Shown: positions 34,377 through 45,574, numbered from the stretch's first letter. The stretch is DNA of 64,000 nucleotides from Cryptomeria japonica (GCF_030272615.1 NC_081413.1:24554501-24618500); one strand, 5' to 3'. Notes: generated from the letters alone by a model not told the origin. Program-made: numbers and translations.

Positions 34377-34824
34377 TTTGTTTGCAAGTTTGTTTTTTGA
34401 AGTTGATTGAAGATGATGATGAGTTGGTGATGAAGGATGGATGTTTTTAGTGGATTGGTGGTATGTAGGTCTCTAGCACTTTAAGATAGATGTAACCAAA
34501 ATTCCTTCTTTGAATTGCTTGCTTGTTTTGATAAGTTTTGATGTGATAAGGTGTAGAGAAATCTGAGATGTGTTACAGATTTTGACTACCTAGTAATGAG
34601 AGGATTCACTCATGAACTAGTTTTAACCTGCGTAGATGTGTCTCTTAGGATGAGCTTATCCTAGATGTAGAAACAATCTAAAAGTGATGTGATGTGTTTG
34701 ATTTCAAGCAATATCTAAAAAGAGAATTTGGGACAAGAACCTCTGAATGTTTTGAGAGTTTTGGGATGAATTGATGATGGAGTGATAATGTATGAATAAG
34801 ATGATGGATGTTTTGTTTTCAACT

Positions 34825-35352
34825 TCAATAAAAACTTTGTGTCACAAATGGGACAAACTCTATCTCTTCCCTTTCGGGTGTTGGTGGCACTTCTCGAGCT
34901 GTGTTGTAGGTGATACAGATGTTTGGGAAGAAATTGGGGTTAATCTTTCCTCCTTGATTTTTGTGATAACTCAGAGCTCTATATTGCATAAAAGCTCTGC
35001 GGTTCAATGATTCTGAATCAAACTCGTTTGTTTTACCTTGAAGGTATAGACGCATGCGATGTAGAAAGACTCTATGGGAGACAAAGATTTGTCGATTGAT
35101 ATAGAAGAATTTCCTCCTTTTGATTAAAGCCTTTGAACTTAGTGGTCTCCTTTTCAAGGTGATACTCTGATGACACTTCTTCTTTCGCAAGATGTGAAGA
35201 ATGGTCATAAATTTTTTGACTCTTTGTTTGTTTGCACTTTGTTTTTGGTATTTTCGGTTGTGTTGACAGATGTTGGATGAGTACTTTGTTTTTGGGATTG
35301 ATTTTCTGATTTTTTTCTTTGACAAGAAAACAAAGCAAGCACACAAACACAA
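34825..35352 (-). CDS. Possible basic leader ORF (175 codons), unidentified
   Basis: The frame is on the same strand as Gag-Pol and ends about 450 nt before its start. The first half is strongly basic (Lys/Arg-rich, with KKKIRKSIPKTK) and the second half contains a short REVPPTPEREEIEF tail. I recognise no domain. Ogre elements are known to carry an extra ORF before gag, so this could be its counterpart. It may also be a chance frame in AT-rich leader. It is one of very few long frames in the window outside recognised transposon proteins. Confidence 0.35.
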   Translation of the reverse strand: MCLCACFVFLSKKKIRKSIPKTKYSSNICQHNRKYQKQSANKQRVKKFMTILHILRKKKCHQSITLKRRPLSSKALIKRRKFFYINRQIFVSHRVFLHRMRLYLQGKTNEFDSESLNRRAFMQYRALSYHKNQGGKINPNFFPNICITYNTAREVPPTPEREEIEFVPFVTQSFY

Positions 35353-36868
35353 GATTGTAGCCTTAAAGGCACAAATGAGTATGGGTCTAAATCAACCCAA
35401 TCCTTGGACTTTGTTTTTGACCCTTCCTTTAGATGTATTTTAAGGTGTAATTCCAAAGCCTGAAGTCGGCTCAATTTGCTCTAGGTCTGTAAAACGAACA
35501 CACTTCAAACACTCTTTATCCCTAAGGTCAAATGGCCAGTTGTGATAAATTTAGCCCACATCTTGATATTTCTTCGACTTTGGTACTACATACCTTATGA
35601 ATCCCGCCGTGGCAGGTAAGGATGTGATATACTAAGTCTTGCACGAGCATAACAAATAGATGATCCCTATGATGGGGGAGTCACCACTTTTATCAAGCCA
35701 CAAGTGACTTTTCAAAAAGCTATGTTTCTACTCAAGGAAATATGTATGGTGAGTATCTTGGGAGCAAAACCTTCTATGCTCTTGCACTAAATTATACCTC
35801 AAATATCCTCAATCAATAGAACAGGTGGGCTACTACTTAAAAGTGTTTAGTCATGTTCGATGGCTTTGGACATAAGTTCATTCTGCAGTGACTCACTTAA
35901 GAGCCTTGTAACTGGTGGTGGGGCCCATTTGTCCTTTCGGCCAGTTACACTGTAGGAACAGCTATACCCAAGGCTACAGCTTTCGCTCTCAGCTGATTTC
36001 TATAGCGGCTCGAAGGATTTACCGCTCGAGGTCGTTCCCAAGAGTATCGATCCCTTGGCAGGCCTCTCTTAAAAAGATAAAATTTTGAGCGTTACTAACA
36101 CTTTTCTCTTGCACCTAGGACCACGAGAGCCAAGGGAGAGGATAGTGTGTGTTAGAAGTAGGACCACTCGACTGACTTTTTGTGCACAAGCGTGCCAAAC
36201 ACGTAAAACACTTGTTCCTTTTAATCCAGCATTTGCAAATGTGATCTAACTATTTGGAGATGTTGCTCCAACAGCCATGGTGTTCTTTTTAACTTCAAAG
36301 CAATATGTTTTGTAATCTAGAAGTTGAAAGTCCTGGTCAACTTAATGAAAAACACGATTGCATGAAGGAAAATTTGTTTTTGCCAAAATGAAGACAAGTG
36401 GATTGTGTATTTTATTTGCACCAAAAGTTGAAGTGTGGCTTGTGATTTTTAGATTTGATGCAAGAAAATGGAATTGTTTGGTTTTAAGCACCAAATAAAG
36501 TGTGTTTCCTAACTTGCAAGAAAACAAATGTTTGAATTTTGTTGTTCTTTTTACCTTGCAAATAAAGAAAGATGAATTTGTTTTAAGCACCAAAAACAAA
36601 TTTGAGGTTCATTTTATGCACTCCAAAATGAGATGTGAGGTTTATTTTAACTTATGCAATAAGGGAAAAATGAATTCTTTTTAGCCAATTTTTTTAAAGA
36701 AAGTAAAAAGAAAGATTTTTTTTTTAGAGCATCTACTAACTCCTTTCCCTGCACACAAAAAGATTAGAACCTGCACCTGGTCAATAGTCAAAGCGTTAGT
36801 GTGGGCTTACACAAGCCTAAATGCTGATTTTGGGTTACAAAGCGAATTGGACAACACTCTGTCGCAAT

Positions 36869-37137
36869 AGCGCTATTCTGCCTTTTTTTACAAAAGCGCT
36901 AATTAATACAATAGCGCTAGTCTGCGGTCGCAGAAGCGCTATTTTACACAGTAGCGCTGAAATAATAGAAAAATCCGGAAAGTCAAAAGCGCTAAAACAG
37001 TTGCAATAGCGCTAGAAATGTGACAAAGGCGCCAGAATGGAATCAATAGCGCTAAAACTTTTTCATTAGCGCTATTATATGGACAATAGCGCTAAAAGAA
37101 AATGTTGCAATAGCGCTAGAACGCGTTCAATAGCGCC
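36869..37137. repeat. Phased array of AGCGCT palindromes
   Basis: AGCGCT starts at 36869, 36895, 36913, 36935, 36953, 36988, 37008, 37048, 37068, 37088 and 37112, with variants GGCGCC at 37028 and AGCGCC at 37132. From 36988 to 37132 the spacing is 20 bp except one 24-bp step. Intervening bases are not well conserved. Most copies are preceded by CAAT or flanked as TAGCGCTA. The array is 60 bp downstream of the primer-binding site in the element RNA. Confidence 0.93.
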
Positions 37138-37194
37138 GAAGCGCGACCTGTGTGGCAGTTTCAACAAGCAAAAATGTTAATTTTTAAAAACAAA

Positions 37195-37235
37195 AGATCA
37201 GAAGGTTGCGTGTTCGATTCACGTCGGGTTCACCA
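37195..37235 (-). other. Extended primer-binding site matching the 3' half of tRNA-Trp
   Basis: In plus-strand reading the segment has exact tRNA geometry: anticodon-loop AGA, anticodon-stem TCAGA, 5-nt variable loop, T stem GCGTG with CACGT, T loop TTCGATT, 7-nt acceptor strand CGGGTTC, discriminator A, and CCA ending 37235. It agrees with plant tRNA-Trp(CCA) as I remember it. Two bases (37236-37237) separate CCA from the LTR. The match ends at the anticodon. PBS regions normally match only 12-18 nt. Confidence 0.88.
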
Positions 37236-37237
37236 AA

Positions 37238-38680
37238 TGATGCCCTCCTAAATGGCACAATTGTTAGTTCTTGATCAATCAAAACAAAACACACAAGATG
37301 TTAACGTTAGTCAATCAAAAACTAAAACATGAAGGCATTCCAAAAGAGACACTAAAAGAAACATGCTAAATATATCTAATAAATAGAACAAATGATCATG
37401 AGACATCTCCAACTGCCTCTTAGCATGGCCTTAGCTTCTTCTCCCTTGTTCCTCTCCTCTCCAAGTTCCAAAATAGTGTAGCTCTCAGCAGCTTTTTGCA
37501 CTATGGATGCTTATGGAGGATTGAGATTTGTATAATAGCTCCAAATATGAAATGAAAAGCTAATAGTAATGCTAAAATGATGTATTTTAACTAAAAAGAC
37601 AAGATTTAGTTATGCTATGCTAAAATGCTCTCTAAAATGGCTATAGTCTAAATGCATACAAGTTTTCAGGATCTGGATTATGAAGGAATGGGCTCTATTT
37701 ATAGGAAAAATGGAGCAATGGATGGCCAGGATTGAATGGTTTAATCAAGGGTCAAGCTTGAAAGTTGGGGATCCATGTGCACAATTGGCACCAATAAAAT
37801 AATGACAAGTGTCAACACAGGATTGGGTTGAAAGAAGAGGTTGGAGGCATTAAAGGCCTGAGAAGACCTCATGGTTATCTAAAGGCTAAGGGTCAAGCCT
37901 AAATTAGGATTACCCACTGAATTAGGAGTTAATCCCAGGATAAACCTTTGTGCAAATGATTAAGAGATAATCATGGTCAAAGTATTAAATGCTTGATGAG
38001 ACCTTTGTGGTTGGGTAGAGGTTGAGTCAAACAAATGTTTTAACCATGTGGGAGGGTTGAATTAACCATTAATGGTTATTGGAGACTTTGGGGAATTAAG
38101 TGGTTGAAGGTTGGAAGCCTTTAATGGTTTTCAAAGACTTTGGGGTTTTTGGTGGTTGAAGGTTGAAAACCTTCAATGGTTATCCAAGACTTTGGGCCAT
38201 TTGAGAAGTGACTCCATTTTGCTTAGGAATGTAACAATATTTAGGAAATGGTTTAGGCTAATTAGGAAGGGTTTAGAAGAATCTAGAATGGGATTAGATT
38301 TTGCAAGTGGATTTGGTGGGTGAGGGAAAATAGGATTTTATTTAAAATAAAAATTCATTTATTTCAATAAATGTGTGTAAGTTGCATTTGTAGGAAAATG
38401 CAAGTGGGGTGGGGATAATGATTTAAATAAATGTTTTATTTAATTTATTTAAAAGAGGAAAAGGAATTTTAATTAAATAAATTGATTTTATTTATTTAAT
38501 TGATTGAAATTTGATTTAATGAATTAATTAAAATAAATTGAATAATTTATTTAATTAATAGAAGAATGTTTGGGGATGAATTAATTAAATATTAATTTAA
38601 TTACTGGTGGCTAGTGGATTTTTAATCAAATAAATACGAAATATTCATTTAATTAAAATGGACAGATTTATGTGACTACA
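37238..38680 (-). repeat. 5' LTR of the young element
   Basis: The LTR is 1,443 bp and looks identical to 23202-24644. The TATA box CTATAAATAG is at plus 37695-37704 on the minus strand, so transcription probably starts a few tens of bases further left and U5 ends at 37238. The 52-bp triple repeat starts at plus 38071, 38123 and 38175. The target duplication GTATT follows at 38681. Confidence 0.96.
37695..37704 (-). promoter_or_regulatory. TATA box in 5' LTR
   Basis: The minus strand reads CTATAAATAG, a strong plant TATA consensus, about 976 nt into the LTR. The same site in the 3' LTR is at 23659-23668. Confidence 0.75.
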
Positions 38681-38685
38681 GTATT

Positions 38686-39785
38686 ACTTGTATGTTTTAG
38701 TTCTACAATCTCTACTTATTTAGTCACATAATTAGTACAAACCAATATGTATTCCTTATTTCTTGATGGGGGATTGATTGGTCCTACAAAATATAAACTC
38801 ATTTTCTCAAAAGGGTCAATAGATAGCTAAGGGTGTAATGGTGTTTGATGAGAATGTGTAGGTCATCCCATGTGTTGACACTTGTCACAATGTTGAACAT
38901 ATGACTTACAATCGTTAAGAAGTGTAAGCCAATAATATCCAACAATGAGGATTTTGTAGTAGTCCTCTAAGATAGAAAATGTCTGCAACAAGGTTCTATA
39001 GACATGCATGAAGCATATCAAATACATCTTCATCTACACATCATCACATGACATTATCGATGCCAATTTGAAGAGGAATTTGTTCATCTACTCATATTGG
39101 CCACTAAGTCCAATGAGCTTTTGATGTTGCCTTCATGAGAAATACAAAGAAAACTTGCATGTGACTAGGTAGCTTGCAATGTCTGCAAACAATACTTTTA
39201 ACTAAGAGAGCAAAAAGGTATTCATTTGAAATTGCATCATCAACAGGCGTAGGTTCGTCTTCTTGTTGCAACCTGGATAAAATGTCTACAACCACATTTT
39301 CCCGACCATGCTTATCAAGTATAGTTATATCAAATTCTTATAGTAATAGTAATTACTTAATCACTCTTAATGTAACAACCAGCTAATTCATTAAAAATCA
39401 TATTGCAAAGTGATCAGTATGGACAAAGACTTTATAACTAGTTATCTAGTGATAAAATTTATTCACTATGTATACTACAACCAAAAACTCTTTTTCAAAC
39501 ATAGTATAGTCTACCCTGATACCATTAAAATTCTTACTGATATAATAAATGGAGTAAAAGAGTGAATTCTTCTTTTGTCCAAGTATTTCTCCCATTGAAT
39601 CATCAAAGGCATCGGTGTGGATGTGAAATGGTAGCTCCCAATTTGGCCCATGTAATACGAGTGTTGAAGTGGGCTTTCCTTTGATTTCTTTGAAGGCTTG
39701 GTGACGTGCAACTGTCCATGAAAAGGCAACATCTTCACCTAACAAGACAAAAAGAGGTAAGGCAAATTTACTAAAATTTTGACAA
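38686..39785 (-). pseudogene. Older gypsy element: RT end, RNase H and following region (right half)
   Basis: The minus strand reads NFSKFALPLFVLLGEDVAF, then ELPFHIHTDAFDDSMGEILG (RNase H first Asp block), YTMFEKEFLVVVY, VFVHTDH, and VVVDILSRLQQEDEP (end of RNase H). Stops are scattered. The left edge is the insertion site of the young element; the same element resumes at 23201. The right edge at about 39785 abuts a truncated copia-type LTR. Confidence 0.85.
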
Positions 39786-40094
39786 AATTAAAAGTACCCT
39801 ATGACAAAATTAAACACAAGATATTCACTCCTCTATCTACAATGACATTTAAGATAACTAACATGAACAATATTAAATGTGTTTCATGTGACAGCTACTT
39901 GCTATCCTAAGTAAACTTAAAATGTGTGAATAGGTGCTAACTAAGAACTAGTTAGGATATGTCCAGATTTACATCAACAGCCCCCCTTAAGTGCAATTTA
40001 GGAGGAAAATTATTATGCAATAGTAATTATGAAGATGCAATATATGGATCCCAACAACTAGGCCATGTTAGGTATCCATGCACAAGTAGTCATG

Positions 40095-40620
40095 CAACCA
40101 TATCTCTTACAAATAGAGAAAAGGAAAAAACCCTGTGTGATATAACTCCTCTCAGAAGAAAGATTTACAAATATATATATATAGGTAATAGGTGAGTGAT
40201 GTGTGGAGCTCTTAACATCAATATCCCCCAAGAACTACATCCATCATGAGAATCCAAGTGTTGCGCCTCTGCCCAATAAGAGGGAAAGAGAGAGACTATG
40301 TAGCCCCCCTCCCCCAACTGAATAATCATAGTGGTAAGTATTAGAAGGAGAAACATTATCCAACCATATCTCTTACAAATAGAGAAAAGGAGAAAACACT
40401 GTGCGATATAACTCCTCTCAGAAGAAAGATTTACAAATATATATAGGTAATAGATGAGTGATGTGTGGAGCTCTTAATATCAATATCCCCCAAGAACTAC
40501 ATCCATCATGAGAATCCAAGTGTTGCGCCTCTGCCCAATAAGAGGGAAAGTGAGAGACTATGTAGCCCCCCCCAAAATTGAATAATCATAGTGGTAAGTA
40601 TTAGAAGGAGAAACATTATC
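40095..40620. repeat. Tandem duplication, 266-bp unit
   Basis: Copies 40095-40360 and 40361-40620 match closely from CAACCATATCTCTTACAAAT to GAAACATTATC. Differences are few (a longer TA run and longer C run in the first copy). It lies near the 3' end of the copia-type element's interior. Confidence 0.93.
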
Positions 40621-42464
40621 CAACGCTTACAAACCACATGTCTCCCTTTAGGAAGAAAAAAAACCATATATAGATGCAAGGATGATTCTCATTGTAGATA
40701 TGAAATGAACGAGAGAAGCATGAAGAATGAAGATGGCATCCCTACAAACTAGTGATGCCTCTCCTTGCCCATGAAATATGATGATGCCACAATCAAATCA
40801 GGTACATGCCCAAACAAAAAAGTAAGCAACAAGCTAGACCTATGTGGAAACTGATATAGAAGAAACTCCAAAGACATATATACTAAAATATTTCCTCCAA
40901 AAAATGTGAAGGACAATGATAGCCTTGCTGGTCAGGAATGATGAAAGTATCAATCAATTAATGTGGAGGAAATCACTGATAGTGGAGGCAAATCGACTAT
41001 CTCTCTAGAAGAAATAGGAACCTATGAAGCAATCTCGACTAAATTTTCAGAAACTTCCAAAGAATTATTGTCATAGGGGAGCTTCTCTAAATAATGAAGA
41101 GACAAATTTGGATAATCTGAGAAGGTCTGAGTATCAAGATCTCCATATAATTCTCAAATGTGAGCCCAAAGAGCATGAGGATTTTCAAAATCAACAATAG
41201 AATCCAATATGTTATCATCTACAAGACCAAAAATAATACTAAAAACAAGATCCTTATTGCATTTCCAAACAATTTTCTAATGAAGTGTGTCAAATAAAGG
41301 AACAAGATTATACAAATATGACAATAAATGAAGCTTTCTAAGATGATTGATAATGCCATTACATTAATGTCTACAATTCCCTATCTTTAACATGATCAAA
41401 GAAGGGTGTATTGATAATTCCATTGCATAATCTGACATTCTTTAAAATGCCAAAGATGGAACTAAAATCTCCAAATATAATGAAAGAAGAAACAACCTGA
41501 GATGGTCAATATGGTTTGGTAGGTGGGGCTTGCGAGAGATTTATGTTAACTGACCAACGTTGGAAGTCATCGGTACCCAATCTCTCCACCTTTGAGAATG
41601 TTGTTATAGGCTATCCACTATGAATTCGTAGCCTTGAAGATGATGCCAGGTTGAAAACAGCTCCTACTATGTATATTTCGTTGATGTCGCTGCAGGTATA
41701 TTAATGTTGCCATAGGTAAAATGTTGCTGCGAATCTTTAAAAATTGAACAACCTTTGAATATACGCTGCCTCAAATCGCCTTAAAACTTCTCAATATTTA
41801 ATTTTGATTCTCCCTCGAACCATATCCTCATATTAAATATTGGCTTCTCAATATTAACTGCAATATGCAATCCCATCAACCAAGAAATCATATTATAGAA
41901 TGATTGAAATAGAAAGCAACAAGGTAGAATATTGCTCAAATTTTAATATCGTTTCCACGTTGTTACTTCAAACCAAGCACAACAGGTATGCGCAACAAGA
42001 AGATAAGACAGGTTGGTGGAATGAATGCCTCCAACGAAAAGTTGGCCTGTGCAATAAGCATTGATATCACAGCTACTGTTATATAGTGCTCGAAGAAATA
42101 ATATATCACTAGTTGGGATGGAATTGATGAATGGAGGTGAAATATTTCTCCAATCTAATCACACCACAGCAATCAAATTGCAATATGTATATCATTGGCA
42201 AAGTCGATCAAATACAAAAAACACTACAAAATTGGCAGGAAAACTTCAATGATACATTGCTCTTCTCCAAATACCACAGGCTTGTATGTCATTGCAATTG
42301 ATAGATGGAATGAGGAAGATGTCGTCACAGTCACGAACAATAGTAGTGAGGGAACTTCAGAAAATTCTGAGAATTTTCAATGTGGAATGATGTCAACTCT
42401 ACAGAGTTGACTATAGGAAGATGAATAACATATCTCTTCTCAACTGCTCAATTCTCTGATATCA

Positions 42465-42884
42465 TGTTGGAGATATTAGGAGCCCATCATGAAGCTGGTC
42501 ACACTTTAAGAGATCGATTAAGAAACTATCCAATCACATGACAATTTTGTAAATTGAGTAATGATGAACAACAAGATTGAAAATAAAATCTTGAGATGAG
42601 CTTTTTATGATTGAATATGAATTGATGATCAATTGATATGATACAATGTGCAAATGAGCTTGCTTATATATGGAAGTGAGGAAGGATTAGTTACAACTAC
42701 CCTATGACAAAATTAAATGCAAGATACTGACTAATTTCTACCTAGAATGACACCTAACATAACTAACATGAACAATATTAAATGATTATCTCATGTGATA
42801 ACTAAACTATCCTAAGTAAACTTAACATGCGAGCATAGGTGCCAACTAAGAACTAGTTAGGATATGTCCATATGCACACCAACA
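42465..42884 (-). repeat. 5' LTR of the copia-type element
   Basis: 420 bp, from TGTTGGAGATATT to CACACCAACA in plus reading. Its right part matches 39786-39979. A TATA-like run (plus CTTATATAT, 42663-42671) would drive minus-strand transcription. Confidence 0.75.
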
Positions 42885-43500
42885 AAACATTCCATCTCTT
42901 ATTAGCTTTAGAAGCCCATTTGGCAAGACAATTTGCAATAACATTCTATTCATGAGAAATATGAACAAAGGAGATATAATTAAAGTTTTGAGGAAGGCAA
43001 AAAATTTATGCCATAAAAATACCAACCAGTAACAAGAGTAATAAAAAATTCCTTTGCTCAAAATAAATTAAAATCATTGAATCCAACTCACAAATAAACT
43101 ATTTCTAACCCAACTTGCAAGCTTTCTCCAAAACCAAAAGGATAGAAATGGCTTTCAGTTGATTACTAATACCAAATCTTGTAGTAGGAGATTAAAGAAA
43201 TAAACTAAACCACTACTACCATTGACAATACCATTAATCTTTTTTCCTAGATTGCCTCATTAAAAACCATTAGTATTTATTTTCAAAATATTTAGAAGAG
43301 GAGAAGACCATTTACTGACCCTATTAACCTTAAGAAAATATTTGACTTGAAAGCGATACGAAACAAAATTAACTAGATGACCCAAATCTAAGTTTTTCAA
43401 AATCAAAATATAAGATGGAATACTAACTTGATATCTGATGAAGAGAGGCCAGGGATAGAAAAACAGAGTAATAACAGAAACAAAATAATGATGCATTCAC
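42885..43500 (-). pseudogene. LINE RNase H relic
   Basis: The minus strand from 43496 leftwards includes KWSSPLLNILKINTNGF, which is the start of the RNase H domain found at the end of plant LINE ORF2. About 42900-42990 gives FVHISHE-type and LAKWASKANKRW-type sequence, its C-terminus. Stops and frame changes are frequent. It directly abuts the copia-type LTR at 42884. Confidence 0.7.
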
Positions 43501-44345
43501 ACTATTATGTATTCACATATATCTCAACAAAAATACAATGTTTGATTCCATAAAAAGAGCTGCTGCTATCTAATTATCCACACAGAAAATATAACCTTAA
43601 ACTCTGTTCTTAACAGAAACCTTATTGCTATCTTCTTGTTGCAACAACAACACTTCTGCTCTTGTTTTTAACACATATTAAAAACTGCCCACTCTTTTCC
43701 TATAAAACTTTTACTAATTCGATAATTACTTCCAGAGACTTCTTTTATATTTTATATTTTATTTAAAACTATTTTCCCTCCTATACGCATGCCCAACTAT
43801 GCTAAGGACAGTAGCAAGCACAAAAACATTAAATTTTCTTTAATTTCAAAGCTGACATGTTTGAGTAAACAGCAAGGCACAGTGAGAAAGAGTGAGCGAC
43901 TGTCTACGGATTAGGCAGGGAGGTAGTTGGTGATTAAATCCAACAGATCAAAAGAAAACATTGGTACTAAGGTATCTTTTAATGAGTCTAAAATCTTAAG
44001 GTATCTTTTAATGATTCTAAAATCTTATGTGAAATATAACCAATGTAACTATATAATCAACCAATAGGGAAGAAACAAACACAAGATGACTTCTCAAACT
44101 AGCCTAGAAAAAACCTCAAAGGATTTGGTTCTATATATTCTACCGTTACCTCAAAAAACCTCTAAAAAGGAAGACTAGAAAAAAAAGATGAGACACACGC
44201 CTCATTGACCCCACAGAAAACACGTTTAGAATGGCCTTTAAATCATCTCTTTTCAATATTTTCCCATGTAATAGATTTATTTTGATAAAGCCGCCAATAA
44301 GGAAACTACACTTGGGCCATAAAACTTATTATAAATAGTCCTCAA
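43500..44345. other. Unassigned DNA with a small 29-bp tandem repeat
   Basis: A TAAGGTATCTTTTAATGA unit occurs at 43968 and again at 43997. Nothing else is recognised before the LTR at 44346. Confidence 0.55.
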
Positions 44346-45037
44346 TGTTGAAGATTTATAGCTGCGAGAGAGATTTTCTGAAGAAGCCTTGCCAGCTGTT
44401 CTTATCCGATGTGGAGTGATTATGTGCTGGCTGCCGTCTCTATTCCCGTATGGATTTCGTTGGTTGTCTTTCCTCCTTGCGTCGCTGGTGTAACCGACCT
44501 CTTTCTTTATGCGTGACTCTTGTCATTCCCGCGGAGAAGAGTAATGGTTAGTTTGGGAGAGTACGTGAAGAGTCTGGTCTTTTTCGTGCGTTGATTGTTC
44601 TCTTTCTTGTTGCGGGTTATGACGGATTCCTATATAGGTTGGTGATAAGGAAGCCGTGGGTAAAGTTGAAGGCATTCCGTCATTCATTTTTCGTTTGATA
44701 ATCACCCTGTGTAATGTTCGGGCTTCATATGTAATGTTCAAGTTTCTTGTGTAAGGTTTGGGCTTTTGTGTAATGTTCGAGCTTTTGTTGGAGATCATTT
44801 ATGCTGCTATCTTCATCATTTTTTTCAGTCTTCTCTCTGTGAAGGGTTCAGATTACTGTAGGTTGTTATCACAATCGTATTTAGTTCTTGACTTCTTATA
44901 ATTGTATCAGACTTGCTATCATAATAAAAGATTCATTTTATGTGGGTGGGTTTTTTTACCCTCAAGTGGAGGGTTTTCCCGGGATAGATTTTGTGTATCT
45001 TGTTTCAGTTTTCTTTATTCTGGTTTAAGTTTTAACA
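44346..45037 (+). repeat. 5' LTR of the non-autonomous element
   Basis: TG and CA ends are present. A TATA-like TATATAGG lies at 44631-44638. The LTR ends directly at the PBS. Confidence 0.93.
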
Positions 45038-45574
45038 TGGTATCAGAGCGGGTTCCTCCTATAGAGCCTAACCGCTTGAAGGTTGATCCTGTGCTTTTGT
45101 CCTAGGATGGGCACTGCAGCTTAGCATTTTAACACACCCTGCTATAGGTGGATTTCTGTCGCATTTATATGGTTGGTCCATCACTTTGTTATGGATGGTA
45201 TTAATGACAGTTCTTAAGATGATGCTTAAACTATGCACGGGGCAGATATTGTGGATAGATGGTGAGTGATGACGAGGGCCAAAGGCCACACAACCATCTG
45301 TTCATCACTAGGTCCTTTGGTGTGATCAATCCAAGTGAATGGAAATTCCATTGCTGAGCAAAATTATAAAAGGACGAATCAGAGATTGCATTCAAGGAAG
45401 GAAGATTGCTTGCATTTCTTCGCAGAGGAAGAATCAGCATTCATACGGATTCTGACATATCTTTAGAAGTAACCTTGGACAAGGAGGTCAGAAGATTGAT
45501 TTCAGCTTCAAAGGGAGCTTGACATTTCAGCTTCAGAGAGAGCTATCTCATCATGAAGATTTGGTTAAAGCATT

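Larger units (their letters stand above)
34377..37194 (-). other. Long leader (5' untranslated region) of the young element
   Basis: About 2.8 kb lie between the primer-binding site and the Gag-Pol start. It holds the AGCGCT array (36869-37137), repeated GCACCAAA-type segments around 36400-36620, an inverted repeat GTAACTGG/CCAGTTAC (35908-35948), and a 175-codon frame at 34825-35352. Packaging and dimerisation signals of LTR elements usually lie in this part of the RNA. Confidence 0.85.
23202..38680 (-). mobile_element. Complete young Ty3/gypsy element, Tat/Ogre-like lineage
   Basis: The element is 15,479 bp, bounded by two 1,443-bp LTRs in exact register (offset 14,036) and flanked by the 5-bp duplication GTATT (23197-23201 and 38681-38685). 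On the minus strand the order is 5' LTR, PBS, 2.8-kb leader, 2,428-codon Gag-Pol, 2.4-kb 3' untranslated region, polypurine tract, 3' LTR. All enzymatic motifs are present and no stop breaks the frame, so it may be autonomous. The second RNase H between the first and the integrase, the G-patch-like segment, and the absence of a chromodomain match the Tat/Ogre lineage. It disrupts an older gypsy integrase gene. Confidence 0.96.
39786..42884 (-). mobile_element. Copia-type element with degenerate non-coding interior
   Basis: Two LTR copies in the same orientation bound it: a truncated one at 39786-39979 and a full one at 42465-42884. A pyrimidine run (CCCCCCTTAAG, 39981-39991) beside the left LTR is the complement of a polypurine tract, and a decayed methionine-tRNA-type PBS (plus CTCTGATATCAT, 42454-42464) adjoins the right LTR. 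Hence the element reads on the minus strand. The interior has no recognisable protein, so it is either a non-autonomous derivative or thoroughly decayed. Confidence 0.75.

Noticed and set aside
36869-37137. CRISPR-like regular spacing
   Set aside because: The repeated part is only six to eight bases, the spacers are about 12 bases, and the context is a plant retrotransposon leader.
37195-37235. Truncated tRNA gene
   Set aside because: It sits two bases from the LTR end in the orientation of a primer-binding site and includes an encoded CCA, which plant nuclear tRNA genes lack.
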